NCBI GenBank assembly: GCA_037892935.1
Contig: JAYXKI010000004.1
Span: forward strand, 868,001-932,000
Length of the DNA: 64,000 nt
From: Phlebopus portentosus
Taxonomy: Eukaryota; Basidiomycota; Agaricomycetes; Boletales; Boletinellaceae
Reading direction: 5' to 3'
Part shown: piece by piece, positions 24,311 through 34,753 of the stretch
How positions within the stretch are numbered: the first letter of the stretch is position 1
How the letters are laid out: each line of letters begins with the position of its first letter
The notes under the pieces: model-generated
What the model saw: the letters and a program-made list of their open reading frames with translations, nothing else
Database searches by the model: none
What the model was told of the DNA's origin: nothing
Program-made: the position numbers and the translations under genes

Positions 24311-24374
24311 CACTACGGGCAATTTAGTATTTTATCGATGATGATAAATGAATTGATATTTAATTTGATATTTT
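24311..24374 (+). repeat. Left terminal inverted repeat of the CACTA element
   Basis: 64-bp terminus matching the reverse complement of 47886-47949 at all but two positions. The homology is interrupted right after it by a small inverted-repeat element, then resumes for about 9 bp (ACAGCTATT at about 24497). Confidence 0.9.
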
Positions 24375-24496
24375 GAATATCATTATGTGTGTCTTCATTT
24401 GGGATATACTAAAAATTACCATGATTGGTCAATCAGAATATCTGCTCTGATGATAATCTAAATATCCCAAATGAAGACATGCATAATATGATATTT
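24375..24496. mobile_element. Small inverted-repeat element (MITE-like) in the CACTA left end
   Basis: Arms 24375-24406 and about 24461-24496 are inverted repeats around ATGTCTTCATTTGGGATAT. In the intact right CACTA end the sequence runs straight from GATATTTT to ACAGCTATT; here this element separates them, flanked by GATATTT on both sides. That supports an insertion with a short target duplication. Confidence 0.65.
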
Positions 24497-24512
24497 ACAG
24501 CTATTATATTTG

Positions 24513-24981
24513 TGAGAGCCTCAAAACACAGATAAAATTATATCTCACCCAAAACCCAATGGTTTCACATCATCTAAGTTGCTAAATTCATCTTTTTAAA
24601 AGGGCCTATAGTGAATTTACATATGTGAATTTGACCTGTAAGAATTTTCCCTGGAGCTTGGGAGGCTAGGGAAAATGATGAGTTTTGAGTGATTCAGGCA
24701 TGCCTCAAAGCAGTACATTCTGGCACACAATTCAATTCAAATTCAGCCTGTAAATTCATAATAGAATCATATTATCATTTTGGACAGCTTTGGGGAGGTG
24801 CTGGACCAGCAGGGAGCATAGAAAAAATTGCACATGCAAGAAGAGGCAAAAAAAAAACAATATTTTTGCCATTTTTGTTTCTGATAAAAGCCCTTTCAAA
24901 AGGATGAATTTAGCAACTTAGATGATGTGAAACCATTAAGTTTTGGGTGAGATATGATTTTATCTGTGTTTTGAGGCTCTC
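24513..24981. mobile_element. Inverted-repeat element with ~92-bp arms (MITE or foldback type)
   Basis: The left arm (24513-24605) and right arm (about 24890-24981) are inverted copies with a few mismatches. They share GAGAGCCTCAAAACACAGAT and GTTTCACATCATCTAAGTTG. The centre has no meaningful coding frame. Homology to the other CACTA end stops at its left edge and is not found after its right edge. Confidence 0.75.
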
Positions 24982-25450
24982 GCAGCATAAAAAGTGGTGG
25001 AAGCACATGATTCACTGTGTATTAGGGGGTCCTATCACGCCCCCGTGTAGTCCGATGTAGGTTAGATAGCACGAATATACGCAAAATTTATGTAATATGA
25101 GCTAAGATTTCATGATTAGTTATGAGTAAGCCAGAAACTCAAATCTAAAAATGTTGATTACTTGAGGTAGCACGAGAGACGAATGTAGAAAGAGGTAGGT
25201 GATCTACGGACCGGTGTAGATAAGTTATTCCGTGTAGCTAAGCTAGTGCGGAACTTGTAGGTGATGTAAAATGTCAGATTAGATTTGTGTCGATCATATA
25301 GATAAGATTAGTCTAAAGTAGATAAGATACTATGACTTTTACTTGCCGCGTCGTTTGCTGTGACTTCAACTCTTTCCACAGTCACCGCAGCGCTAGTACT
25401 GCGCAATACAAGTCGTCACACCCCCCACCTCGAACGTGTTCTCACCCGAG
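24982..25450. other. CACTA left subterminal region
   Basis: Non-coding. It carries repeated TGTAG-containing motifs (GTGTAGTCCGATGTAGG, GTGTAGATAAG, GTGTAGCTAAG, CTTGTAGGTGATGT) that recur in the right subterminal region (about 47640-47800). They are probably transposase-binding and promoter sequence for the Tnp2 gene (inference). Confidence 0.45.
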
Positions 25451-26219
25451 ATGCCACGAGCAACTACCATGACATCCACAAAGAAAGACCGATACAAATA
25501 TGAGCAAAAAAAGAAGTACTGTAAGTGCTGCATATGCCTACCTGGGACGAATGGAGCTGGCCGCCTCAGGCCGGTCTACTTGGTGAAGAAGCATGCAAAG
25601 CTTGATCTCGCTGCTCGGGTCACCGAACCTAGAAGAATCGAGCCTACTTACATAGCACAGCCATTCTCAAGGCCACTTCCGGAATGCTGACAACATCAAC
25701 AACAACAGCAACAGCAACAACAGCAACAACAACGTCAATATATCGTTGCTTCCGACCTCCCTCTATCCAATGATGGAGACGACTACGACTTCGATGGACT
25801 CAGCATGTGGGATGACAGAGATAGGGATCTCGAGGCTGAGGTTGACACGGGCGAACTTCCGGAGCTGGATGTCGAGGTGCAGAATGTTAGTGACGAGACG
25901 AGCGAAGTTGATGAGACAAACGAAGGTGAGTTCTTCATTCTATGGCATGCTATTGCGATGACAGCCCATGTACCTAGGCCTTATGCACTCTTATCGAATT
26001 CCAAATGAGTTCGTCGAGCCGTCGTACATCTTCAAGACTCCGGATACACCCTGGGATCCTGTGAAAACCTGGAACTCGCTCGACAAAACTTTCTTCTGGA
26101 AATCTGTTCTGGCTCTTGTCACTTGGCTTCACCTGATATACCACCTTCCTCATAGAGCCTGCAACCTCATGCTAAAAATTCTGAAGCATATATTCATTCT
26201 TCTGGGCACTGGTCCTCCT
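25451..26219 (+). pseudogene. Tnp2-type CACTA transposase, block 1 of 3 (N-terminal part)
   Basis: The ATG at 25451 opens a basic, Cys-rich N-terminus (KKKYCKCCICLPG), followed by a glutamine run from CAA/CAG repeats (25691-25732) and an acidic region (DDRDRDLEAEVDTGELPEL). A GTGAGT intron (about 25926-25978) leads to a Pro/Trp-containing exon ending with a hydrophobic stretch (LMLKILKHIFILLGTGPP) at 26219. A TGA at 25688-25690 interrupts the frame just before the glutamine run; CGA would restore Arg. The exon is cut at codon level by the LTR retrotransposon and continues at 38838 in the same frame (GP-P then GWTPIL). The layout matches basidiomycete Tnp2 proteins. Confidence 0.75.
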
Positions 26220-27825
26220 TGTTAGGACCAGTATTTTCGGACGAGGTGGTTAGTCCGAGCGTACCGGAACAAGTCCCTGCTTCCTCCTTCTGACAATGTA
26301 TAATTGGAGAGTAGAGTAGCGAAGGTTAGATGTACTACTAGAAAGCGAGCTATAGGCTCAAGCTTGACCCAGCAGTAGAGCAGAAGTTCAATCAAAGGGG
26401 TACAGTTATGATTGAAAGTACAAAATAATTTTGCTGAGGGACAACACCCCGCTCAGCTGGCGCCTTAAATAAAGTTTCTACTGAATACTACCGACTACCA
26501 AATACTACCGACCATGCCTCGCCATTGGTCAGGACAATGTGTTTCAGCTGGTGTCACTACTACTTTCTTAAGTCTGTAGTACCACTGACAACTCTGGTGG
26601 TGCTACCGAAACTCCTGGTTGCACCACCAACTACTTCCTTCCCTTTTAGGCAGGCCCTAATTTCCTTCCGTTCCGAAGAAGCTTTCCCCAGGCTTCTATC
26701 GATCTCCGTTCCTATCACATGTTAATCCTTAACGCCAATCCTCCCATGAGAGACTTCTTCCATGTGCCGTGACCTCGCTTCGCCGGCGCTCCGTTACTCC
26801 GGCCGAGCTTCTGCAGTTTAATCTTCCATCATGGGGCTGACCGTTATCTCGGGATTTGGGATCGGCAACCCCTGCCGATCATCGGAGATTAACCTTGGCG
26901 GCTGTGTAAATTTAGCAGACACCCTTCTGTGCCTAGCCGCGATATCGATGTTGGAGAATTGTAGTCCGGTACCCGACGTTAACCTGTATCTTCTTCCCAG
27001 GTGATTCGTCCCGCGCCATTCGTCGACTGTAATAACCCCTTCTTCCGATCGTTCCCATGCTTCTAGCATTCGATCCGTTGCTTCTTCGATAAGACTTTCG
27101 ACGTCCGATGGCGCCCTGTAATAGATTGGCCAATCGACTTCCACTGCAGTGTTTCGACACAAGGTCTGGTGACAATGCTGATTGATCCAAGCTCTCACGC
27201 CAACCTTCAGTGCATAGATATCCCTATCGCCGAGCCATACAGATACCTCGTGGTCGTATGCGCTCATTCCGCGGTTCGGTAATGGTTGGTCAAACGTTCG
27301 TTCTGAGGGTCCGGGTTTATGCCGAATCTTGACATCGGCTCCTTCCCTAGTTACTAAGCGCTCCACAAAGTTCTTGAGGAGCCACTCCGAAAGAACCCAA
27401 CTCCTTTGGTATGCCAAATAGCAGTTTGTACAGACCAGGCTTTCATGAACAAAGCGTCTGGTTGCACTATGTTGATATCGTCTCTTCTGCAGGAGTTCCA
27501 CGTATCTTGCGATGTTCCGTTCTTCCATGTCCATGTAGCTTCGCTCGGGTGGAGGAGTATGTCCAATATGCATTCCAGCTAGTCCTTGCTGTAAATCGTA
27601 TGGATCCTCCCTTTCGTTGCGTTCGTCCTCGTAATATCGTCGATCGGGTTCCTCTTGAATATATTCCACAGCGACCTCCCCAGGTCCTTGCTGTACTAGT
27701 GGGCGAGAATCGCCTCCACTATTCTGTCCTTGAAGCCTTTTGAAATGCTCTGGATTGGGCTGCATAATTCGGTGTGTAAAGCGTCTGATACCACGCCGCA
27801 TTGTATATCCACAATTTTCGTAACA
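26220..27825 (-). repeat. 3' LTR of the Ty3 element
   Basis: 1606 bp with TG..CA ends in coding orientation. A TATA-like TTTATTTAAGG (about 26466-26476, minus) gives a predicted start near 26440. That leaves U3 at about 1.38 kb and R-U5 at about 220 bp. U3 is mostly an open frame (26818-27801). An upstream polypurine tract abuts the inner edge. Confidence 0.95.
26818..27801 (-). CDS. LTR-embedded protein, copy in the 3' LTR (327 aa)
   Basis: Starts at ATG 25 nt inside the LTR and ends TAA at 26818. I do not recognise the family. Visible features are a basic N-terminus (MRRGIRRFTHRIMQ), an acidic linker (EEPDRRYYEDERNEREDP), a central CTNCYLAYQRSWVLSEWLL and a charged helical middle (VESLIEEATDRMLEAWERSEE). 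There is no signal peptide or membrane segment. It differs from the 5' LTR copy at three residues (about residues 74, 208 and 260), each from a CpG transition. In the genomic RNA it would be the last ORF, lying in 3' U3, so it would need its own promoter, splicing or another expression route (inference). This is the layout of the LTR-encoded sag gene of a murine retrovirus; no homology is implied. Confidence 0.75.
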   Translation of the reverse strand: MRRGIRRFTHRIMQPNPEHFKRLQGQNSGGDSRPLVQQGPGEVAVEYIQEEPDRRYYEDERNEREDPYDLQQGLAGMHIGHTPPPERSYMDMEERNIARYVELLQKRRYQHSATRRFVHESLVCTNCYLAYQRSWVLSEWLLKNFVERLVTREGADVKIRHKPGPSERTFDQPLPNRGMSAYDHEVSVWLGDRDIYALKVGVRAWINQHCHQTLCRNTAVEVDWPIYYRAPSDVESLIEEATDRMLEAWERSEEGVITVDEWRGTNHLGRRYRLTSGTGLQFSNIDIAARHRRVSAKFTQPPRLISDDRQGLPIPNPEITVSPMMED

Positions 27826-27836
27826 TTCCTCCCCTT
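27826..27836 (-). other. Polypurine tract of the Ty3 element
   Basis: On the minus strand AAGGGGAGGAA directly precedes the 3' LTR (TGTTACG). Such purine tracts prime plus-strand DNA synthesis. Confidence 0.8.
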
Positions 27837-28254
27837 AAGATCCACTTCGGACTGCAAGGAGAGTGTGGATCCCTTAATTGTGGTAGCCATAATCTTGCTG
27901 TTTCGTATTGTTGCTTCCCAGACCAAATCCTTCTTGTGTACTAGTGTCTCATTCCTCTTGTCTGGAATAACTGTAGCACTGTACATCCAGAGTCCTCCAC
28001 TCATTATTGAGCATGTGACTTGACGCTCAACCTGTTCTCAGAGAAAGGCAGCAGTCACGTGACACTTGCTCAATAACTCAAAGCCTCGCTGAGTGTCGGC
28101 TTCCAACATACTAGATGCTTCCCAACATGCTAGGAATAGTTTAACGACTTGTTCAGGTCAAATATGACCTCGATTAGTGTCGGTCCCAACTTACAAGGTA
28201 CGTCCCAGTACGCTTGGAATAGTTTAACGACTTGTTCAGGTCAAATATGCTTTC
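27837..28254 (-). other. 3' untranslated region between pol and the 3' LTR
   Basis: A short frame starting near 28004 (MSGGLWMYSATVIPDKRN) runs through the polypurine tract into the LTR and ends at 27696. Its reality is uncertain. The region also contains a tandem duplication (28093-28249). Confidence 0.4.
28093..28249. repeat. Tandem duplication, ~83-bp unit
   Basis: Two adjacent units both contain GTGTCGG and GGAATAGTTTAACGACTTG (28133 and 28216), spaced 83-84 bp. They lie just after the pol stop codon in the retrotransposon. Confidence 0.8.
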
Positions 28255-31200
28255 CTAAGCATCGCTGAACTCGCTATCCGAGGAGTCAGCCCAAAACCAA
28301 TCCTTATATGAAGGATCCCCTTTTTCTTCTAGCAGATCCCATCTGCGAACTGGCAGCGCTTTGTTTCGAGTGAATGGCCTTTTCGCGGCTCTCCAATGAC
28401 GCTTGTGCCATTCCGGATAACCGAAATCTCGCTGCTTGATACCTGTCTTGCTCTGGTATCTTCTTCTCCTAATTACCCTCTGAGCTATGGACTCTCCTAG
28501 TGCCGTCCTCAGGAACTCGTCATCTTCCTTCTTGATGTCGATTACTCTCTGCGTAGAGTCTATAATATCTGCGATCTTCTTTCTAGAGGGAAGATCTATC
28601 GTGTCTGGCCAACGATTCCTCTCGTGATACTCCTGCAATTTCTCTGGGGCATTGCGCAGCCCTTCTACAGGTTCCCAGGTATTCTCTTCCTCCGGGTAGC
28701 CGAGCCATTTAACCTGATATTCCCATTTTCCGTGCCTTTTCCTCATGTCCCGGATCGCTTCAACCTCATACTCGGTTTCTCCAGTGATAACTTCTGGTGG
28801 TGGTCTTGTTCTCTGTGCCAGATCTTTCCTTTCTCGATAGGGAATTAATAGTCCTGCATAGAACACCGGGTGGATCCTCAACTCTTTTGGGAGATCCAAC
28901 TCGTAGTTGACTAGCCCATGCTTTGCGATAACTTGATAAGGTCCCAGGTTTCTATCCCCTAGCTTCCTTGTGGGAACTAGCAAGGTTAGATTCCGACCAT
29001 CTAACATAACTTTATCGCCAATTTCGAATGACGGCATCGGGCCTCGGTGTCTATCCGCAAATCTCTTCATCACGTCTCGTGCCTTCTCCAGCGCCTTGGT
29101 TGCTTCTTCTTGATTCTTCTTTCGCATAGCCACATAGTCTTGGGTTCCTCGGATCGGAAGCTTGAATCCTAACTCCGGCTGAAATCCATACACCAATTCA
29201 AACGGCGTCTTGCCTGTACTGGAGTGAGAGCGACTGTTATAGGCGAATTCTGCCATAGGCAAATGTTCATCCCAGTCGTCCTGCTGCAAGCTGGAATAGC
29301 AACGTAACAGCTGTTCCATCTCTTGGTTTACTCGCTCTGTTTGACCATCTGTTTGTGGATGATACGCCGTACTAAGCTTCGTTTCGATCCCGAGGGCCTG
29401 GTTCACCTGTTCTGTAAACCAGCTAGCGAATTGAGGTCCCCTGTCGCTAATCACTGTCTTCGGAGTCCCGACCTTACTGTAGACATAATTGATCATTAAG
29501 TCCGCAGTGGTCTTCGAGTTTGCATTTACTGTAGTAGGTATAAAAGTTCCCATTTTAGAGAACCTGTCTACCACCACTAGTATCGCATTGTTTCCTTTGC
29601 CCGTTGTTGGAAGTCCGGTGACATAGTCCATAGTAATCTCGTCGTAGGGCCTTGTCGCTATCTGCAATGGTTGTAGCGGCGGTTGCGTCTTTCCTCGTCG
29701 CGCTTTCGTCCTCTGGCACACGTCGCATGTGCGCACATATTCTTCAACCCATTCCCTCATCTTCGGCCACCAAACTCTTCTTTCCAGTTTGTCTATAGTC
29801 TTCTGTAACCCCGGGTGTCCTGACGCCGGTGCGTCATGGCACTGTCGTACAATTTCCTTCTTAACTTCTTCATCTGGTGGGATAACCAATTTATCATCCT
29901 TCCACCAATATCCTTCTTCGAACGTTCCGATTGCTGGCTCCTTGGATCGTTCATAGGCGTCTCGAATCTTCTCTCCCAGTTCTGAACCCCCTGTAAGCTC
30001 AAATACCCGTACTGTGCGCATGGGCAGGTCCGATGTTCTGAACAATTGCGGAGGAAGTAGGACTTGTTCTGGCTGGTCCTCTTGGCCCTGTTCGTAGTCT
30101 GGCCTTCTTGATAATGCGTCCGCTCGTGAATTCTTGGTTCCAGGTCGATACTCGATTCGAAATCAAAATCTGCTGAGAAATGTCGCCCATCTTGCTTGGC
30201 GGCCACTTAGCTTCCTAGCTCCCATGAAATATCGAAGGTTCGCTTGGTCGCTAACCACTCGAATCTCATGTTTCGCTCCTTCCAGGTGGTGCCTCCAGTT
30301 GCTCAAGGCCTTGACAATCGCTAATAATTCCTTGTCCATTACTGGATAGTTATTCTCGGCATCTCGATAGGTGTTCGACCAATATCCAATGGGGTGCAAA
30401 ATTTCATCGTCCCCGAGCTGCGAGAGCACGGCTCCCATCGCAAAGTTTGACGCGTCGGTTTCCAGCACAAATTGCTTCTCGTGATCCGGTCGTACTAGCA
30501 TTGGCGCAGTGGTGAAAGCTTCCTTGAGTTTCCTAAAGCTTTCCTGTTGTCGTTCTCCCCAGGTAAATGTCTTCTTGCCAGACATAAGTTCCGTAAGTGG
30601 CCTAGCTATCTTGGCGAAGCCTTCGATAAATTTCCGGTAGAAGTTTGCAAAACCAATAAACTTTCGAATGTCTCGCTTGCTTGATAAATCCGGCCATTCT
30701 TGAACTGCCTTTACCTTGTAGGGATCCATCTGCATGCCCGACTGGTTAACCACAAATCCTAAATAGTCGAGTTCCTTCTTTCCAAAGTAGCACTTCTCTG
30801 GTTTGCAGAAGAAGTCTGCTTCCCTTAACCTGCGCAATACCTCTGCTAGCAGGTCCCAATGTTCCTGTTCCGTTTCCGCATAGACTATAATGTCGTCAAG
30901 ATAAATGAGTATGCCCTGCCCAATCATGTCCTGAAAGAGCTCGTTCATTGCACGTTGGAATACCGCAGGTGCATTCATTAATCCGAACTGCATTACCATC
31001 GGCTGATATACTCCCATGTGAGTCCTGAAGGCGGCATACTTTTCGTGCCCAGGGTGTATTCGAATGTTGTTATACCCACTTCGCAAATCCAGTGTAGAGA
31101 ACCATTTGGCATGTGCAAGATCGTCCGGGAGCATATGTAACAGAGGCATCGGTTGGTGGTCTGGAATGACCACCGCATTCAGCCCTCTATAGTCGATAAC

Positions 31201-33537
31201 AATTCTATACTCCGGCTTGCCATCCTTCCCTATTGTCTTTTTGGCTATGACAAATACTGGTGCACAAGTGTTCGCCTTTTCTTCAGCTGGTACTCGGTTT
31301 CCTACAACACGAATCCATCCCTTCTTCAGGTCCTCGCGAATCCATTCTTCTACCGCTCGCTTTTCAGCAGGAGCGAGTGGATATACCGGTCCAGGTTTCG
31401 GGAGCTCTGCTCCTGGTAGGAGCTCGATCTTCATGTCCCATTGTCCCGACTTCGGCAGCCGTTTGGCGGCGTCCTTGTCGAACCTATCCCTGAACTCCCA
31501 TATTTGTTTTGGAAGAATGTCTTCAAGGGATTTGTCGCCAGCAGAGCCTGCCATCCTTTCATCGAGTGCTTTCTCCTGCGCATATTTTTGAGCTATACTG
31601 TTATACTTGAGAAGGCGTTCTCTCCGAGATGCGACTTGTCGATGCTCTAGGCGGCGGATCCAGTGAGGAGGCTTGGGTGGCCTTCCTCTTCGAGAGGCGT
31701 CCTCCGCTTCCATCGAGGTAGCGGGCTTGTGCGATCCTAGGATACCCTTGAACTCCGTCTCAGATCCAGCTCTTCTCTCTAGCACTTTTCCTTCCACTTT
31801 GGGCGGCTGCATAACCGAGTCAACAGGCGTGTGCCATCGGCGCCTCTTCTGCCCCTGTGAGAGCCCCTGCTCCATCGCGGCATAATTCGAAATGAACCTG
31901 TTACCTTTACCATTTGTTTTCCCTGTCGGAGCAGGGCCCTGCATTTGGTCCTTAAACCGTGGTCTTCGCGGGCGCACTTGAGCTCCCGAAGCTAGCCTAC
32001 TTGATGATTGCGGCGTACTAACTTCGGCCCCGTGCCACTTGAGTGGGACTACCCTCCCTTTGGGGTGGACCACTTTCCTAGACACTAGCCTACCCTTGAA
32101 CGGCGTCTCATGTCTAGTCACTCCTCAGTCTCTCGTAGGAGGAGATCTCGCTAGGTGGCCGAACCTAGTACGCTTCGTAGCCTTAGTTCTACAGCGCTCC
32201 CGACCCGAAGTACTCCTGCTTGTACCTCTGCTTCGTGTGGTGAAGCTTACCGACTGCTTTTGCACTGCCAGGGTTGAGTCATTTTGGCCCTCGTGCACGG
32301 ATGGAGGAGTCCACTCCACCCTAATACTCCTTATAACAGGGTTCGATTCTGTACCACTTCCTCCACTCTTCTGTCGACGCATCTTGAGAGGATCAGGTGC
32401 GTAGTGTCCAGGCTTTCCTCCTTTAGGTGGTACACTAGGCTTCTTCCTTCTACTCGTATCAGATCCTTCTGCATCGATCGTCATTTGTGCTTGTATTTCT
32501 TCCCGCACTCTTGCTTGGTCTTCAGATGTTGTTGGTGTTCCCAGGCTTCCCTGAATTGCCATCAGCTGAAGACGCGCTGTATACATGCTGCCATATTCAT
32601 CGAGGAGTTCATTATGCTTGGCGCCCTTGTCCATTTCTCTGACCATGGTGCGGTATACTGCACCATCCGCATCCTCAACACTGTCAAAGTCGTGCCAGTT
32701 TTGCTCGTCCTTTGTTATTCGGCACTTGTCCCCGAACCAATAGAATCTCCATCTTCCTTCTTGTTTAGCGAAGGAGAGTTCTGGCGGCTTGTGCATGACT
32801 TCTTCGAACGTGACAAGCGGTGCTGCTGATTCCTTTTCTTTTCCTTTGTCTGGTGGTACGATCGTAGGTTCTTCTTCTATGTCTTCCTTCTCGGTTTCTT
32901 GTCCTGTTTCGATGTCGCTGTGGTAATAGACCCTAGTTTCCCAAGCTTCTTCCTTTTCATCATCGGCATCCCATTTAGGTGGAATGTAGTCTGGAATTCT
33001 TCGCCATCTTCTGCGTTTCTGGAGCTTCCTGGGGGCTAGGATTAGTTGTATGGAACGCAATCGTGCCGTTCCATTAAATGCAATTTCCTTCCCGCCTTTG
33101 CGAAGAATCCCCTTTGTCCAGTCGATAGTTGGCTTATGCTGTTCAAGCCAATCATTTCCTATGAGAAACTTGTCTTCGTGTGTATCCACCACTGCGATGT
33201 CCATTAAACCTCTTGTAATCCCTGTGTCCACTATTGCTCTGACGTTCCGAGTCCATCCACCATGATTAATCGATCCATCGGCATTCCGGATGGTATAATT
33301 ACCTTCTGCAGGCACTGTTCTCAGCCCTAGGCTCTGTACAACCGTGGGGCTAATAGTAGTGATTGCAGATCCGGAGTCAATCATAGCCGAGAGATTAACC
33401 TTTTTCTGTCCCTGAATGACGTCAATGGGTATAGTAGGATGGTTGGAGTTTGGTCTAGCGATAGTCCATCGGCGCTTTATCTCTTGTGTGTCCTTCGAGC
33501 CCTCGCCAGTGTCCGATGTTAACTGGCGGCCCTTCAA
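28255..33537 (-). pseudogene. pol: Ty3/chromovirus pol: protease, RT, RNase H, integrase, chromodomain
   Basis: One reading frame from about 33537 to 28255 encodes, in order: a protease with DSGSAITTIS (about 33370); RT with VIDYRGLNAV, FGLMNAPAVFQ and catalytic YLDDIIVY (about 30890); RNase H with ETDASNFAMGAVL; integrase with the zinc motif H-x-HPG..CDVCQ, D in MDYVTGLP, D in ISDRGPQF and E in QTERVNQEM; and a C-terminal chromodomain (YEVEAIRDMRKRHGKWEYQV, WLGYPEEENTWEP, about 28680-28760). Two in-frame TGA codons break it, 32125-32127 (between PR and RT) and 30163-30165 (between RNase H and integrase). Both would be Arg if CGA. The frame starts by overlapping the gag stop in another phase, so a frameshift or reinitiation is expected. 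Confidence 0.92.
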
Positions 33538-34556
33538 AAATCCTCCTCGGAATCCTCCTCGAGGGCATACGAAGCCCGTTCCTTATGCCTTGGTAACTTT
33601 GTTTTCTTGTCCAGTAGTTCTTCCATTTCAGAATCACTGCTAATCCCAACTTCCCGGCGTTTTAGGAAGCGGCCAGTCTTGCCAGATCGTCTCTTCTGCA
33701 CCCGTCTCTTGTAGTTGGTTCGGTGTCCACGGCTTCCCTGTGTGTCTCGCCCTACATTGTTGCAGTCCCGTGCAAAGTGACCTGTCTTGCCGCATGCCCA
33801 GCATATCCCGGCATCTCCTCGGGACCCCCTAGTAAAGCGCCTAGACATGTCGATGTCCATAGGCTCACCCAGAAACTCAGCTGGACGGCGAGCTTCTGGG
33901 GGCACTGGCGTGTACGATACCGCCTGCCCATCTTTAAACATAGGGGTGTACTTCCTATTGCTGCCTATCACCTTGGCAGCCATCAGACTGGCCTCCAGAT
34001 TACTAGCGTTCTCCTTCCATTGGTTAAGGTCCCATTCAGGGTGGTCTGTATTCGTAAGCAGGGCCTTTAGGATCGTTTGGTTGAGTCCTCTCTTGTACTC
34101 GTAAATTAGTGCCTGATGGTCGTAGTGCTTCGGCAGCCTCATCCTAATGTCGTCAAAGGCCCTGTTATACTGCTTCACCCATGCCCGTTCCTGATAAATC
34201 GTCCTAATATTTCGCTCGGCTTCTTCTTGAAGTCCAAAAATGCCGTTGTGGTTGAGCGCTAATTCGTTCCATAGATCATCTTCGTCGTCCCATCCACCCT
34301 TCTTGTCCATAACAAGCTTGCCATCCGCATCTCGCTTGTAGGTGGAGACTAATTGATTTCTATTCACGGCCCATTTGCCATTAACCCAAGTCTGAGCTTG
34401 ACCTCACAGACATTCCAAAATAATCTTAACCCTCTTGACTGGGTCGCTCGGATGTTTTTCATTCAACCGGCTGATCATTTGATTCTGGAAGTTCTCAAGC
34501 GACTCATAAGGGTTTCCCTTAAACAAGGGATACTTCATAATATCTTTGTTTGACAT
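33534..34556 (-). pseudogene. gag: Ty3 element gag with CCHC zinc knuckle
   Basis: The ATG at 34556 opens MSNKDIMKYPLFKGNPYES. A retrotransposon-gag capsid region follows (ENFQNQMISRL; QTWVNGKWAV; YNRAFDDIRMRLP). The zinc knuckle CWACGKTGHFARDC (about 33790) is C-x2-C-x4-H-x4-C. The acidic C-terminus ends at 33534 and overlaps the pol frame. A TGA at 34404-34406 lies in a conserved position (ECL-stop-GQAQTWV), where CGA would give Arg. The protein is of normal size for a fungal Ty3 gag. Confidence 0.85.
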
Positions 34557-34753
34557 AATGACCTAGACGAATTCAACCAACATTTTTATGAGTATCACCT
34601 TCATTCAGCGCATTATAATAATACATGGTTTAGTAGCTAAGTTATCCAGCGAGTACCACCTCCGCTTTCCAACTAGCCACCTTACCCTTCCTCCCCGGTC
34701 GGTTCTTGGGCGTCTTTCTTCCTCCTGGCAAGCTCCCAGCTCTAAACCAGGGC

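Noticed and set aside
23983..24327. 114-codon plus frame at the PKS start
   Set aside because: It is the antisense shadow of the PKS first exon plus upstream sequence.
24311..24330. Helitron end
   Set aside because: The CACTACGGG terminus occurs as an inverted pair flanking Tnp2-type genes, which fits CACTA and not the TC..CTRR ends of Helitrons.
26525..26725. Plus-strand 66-codon frame conserved in all three LTRs (also 37532-37732 and 41797-41997)
   Set aside because: It is conserved only as part of the repeated LTR. It lies in the U3 part beyond the LTR ORF, has cDNA-unlike composition, and shows many changes in the solo LTR.
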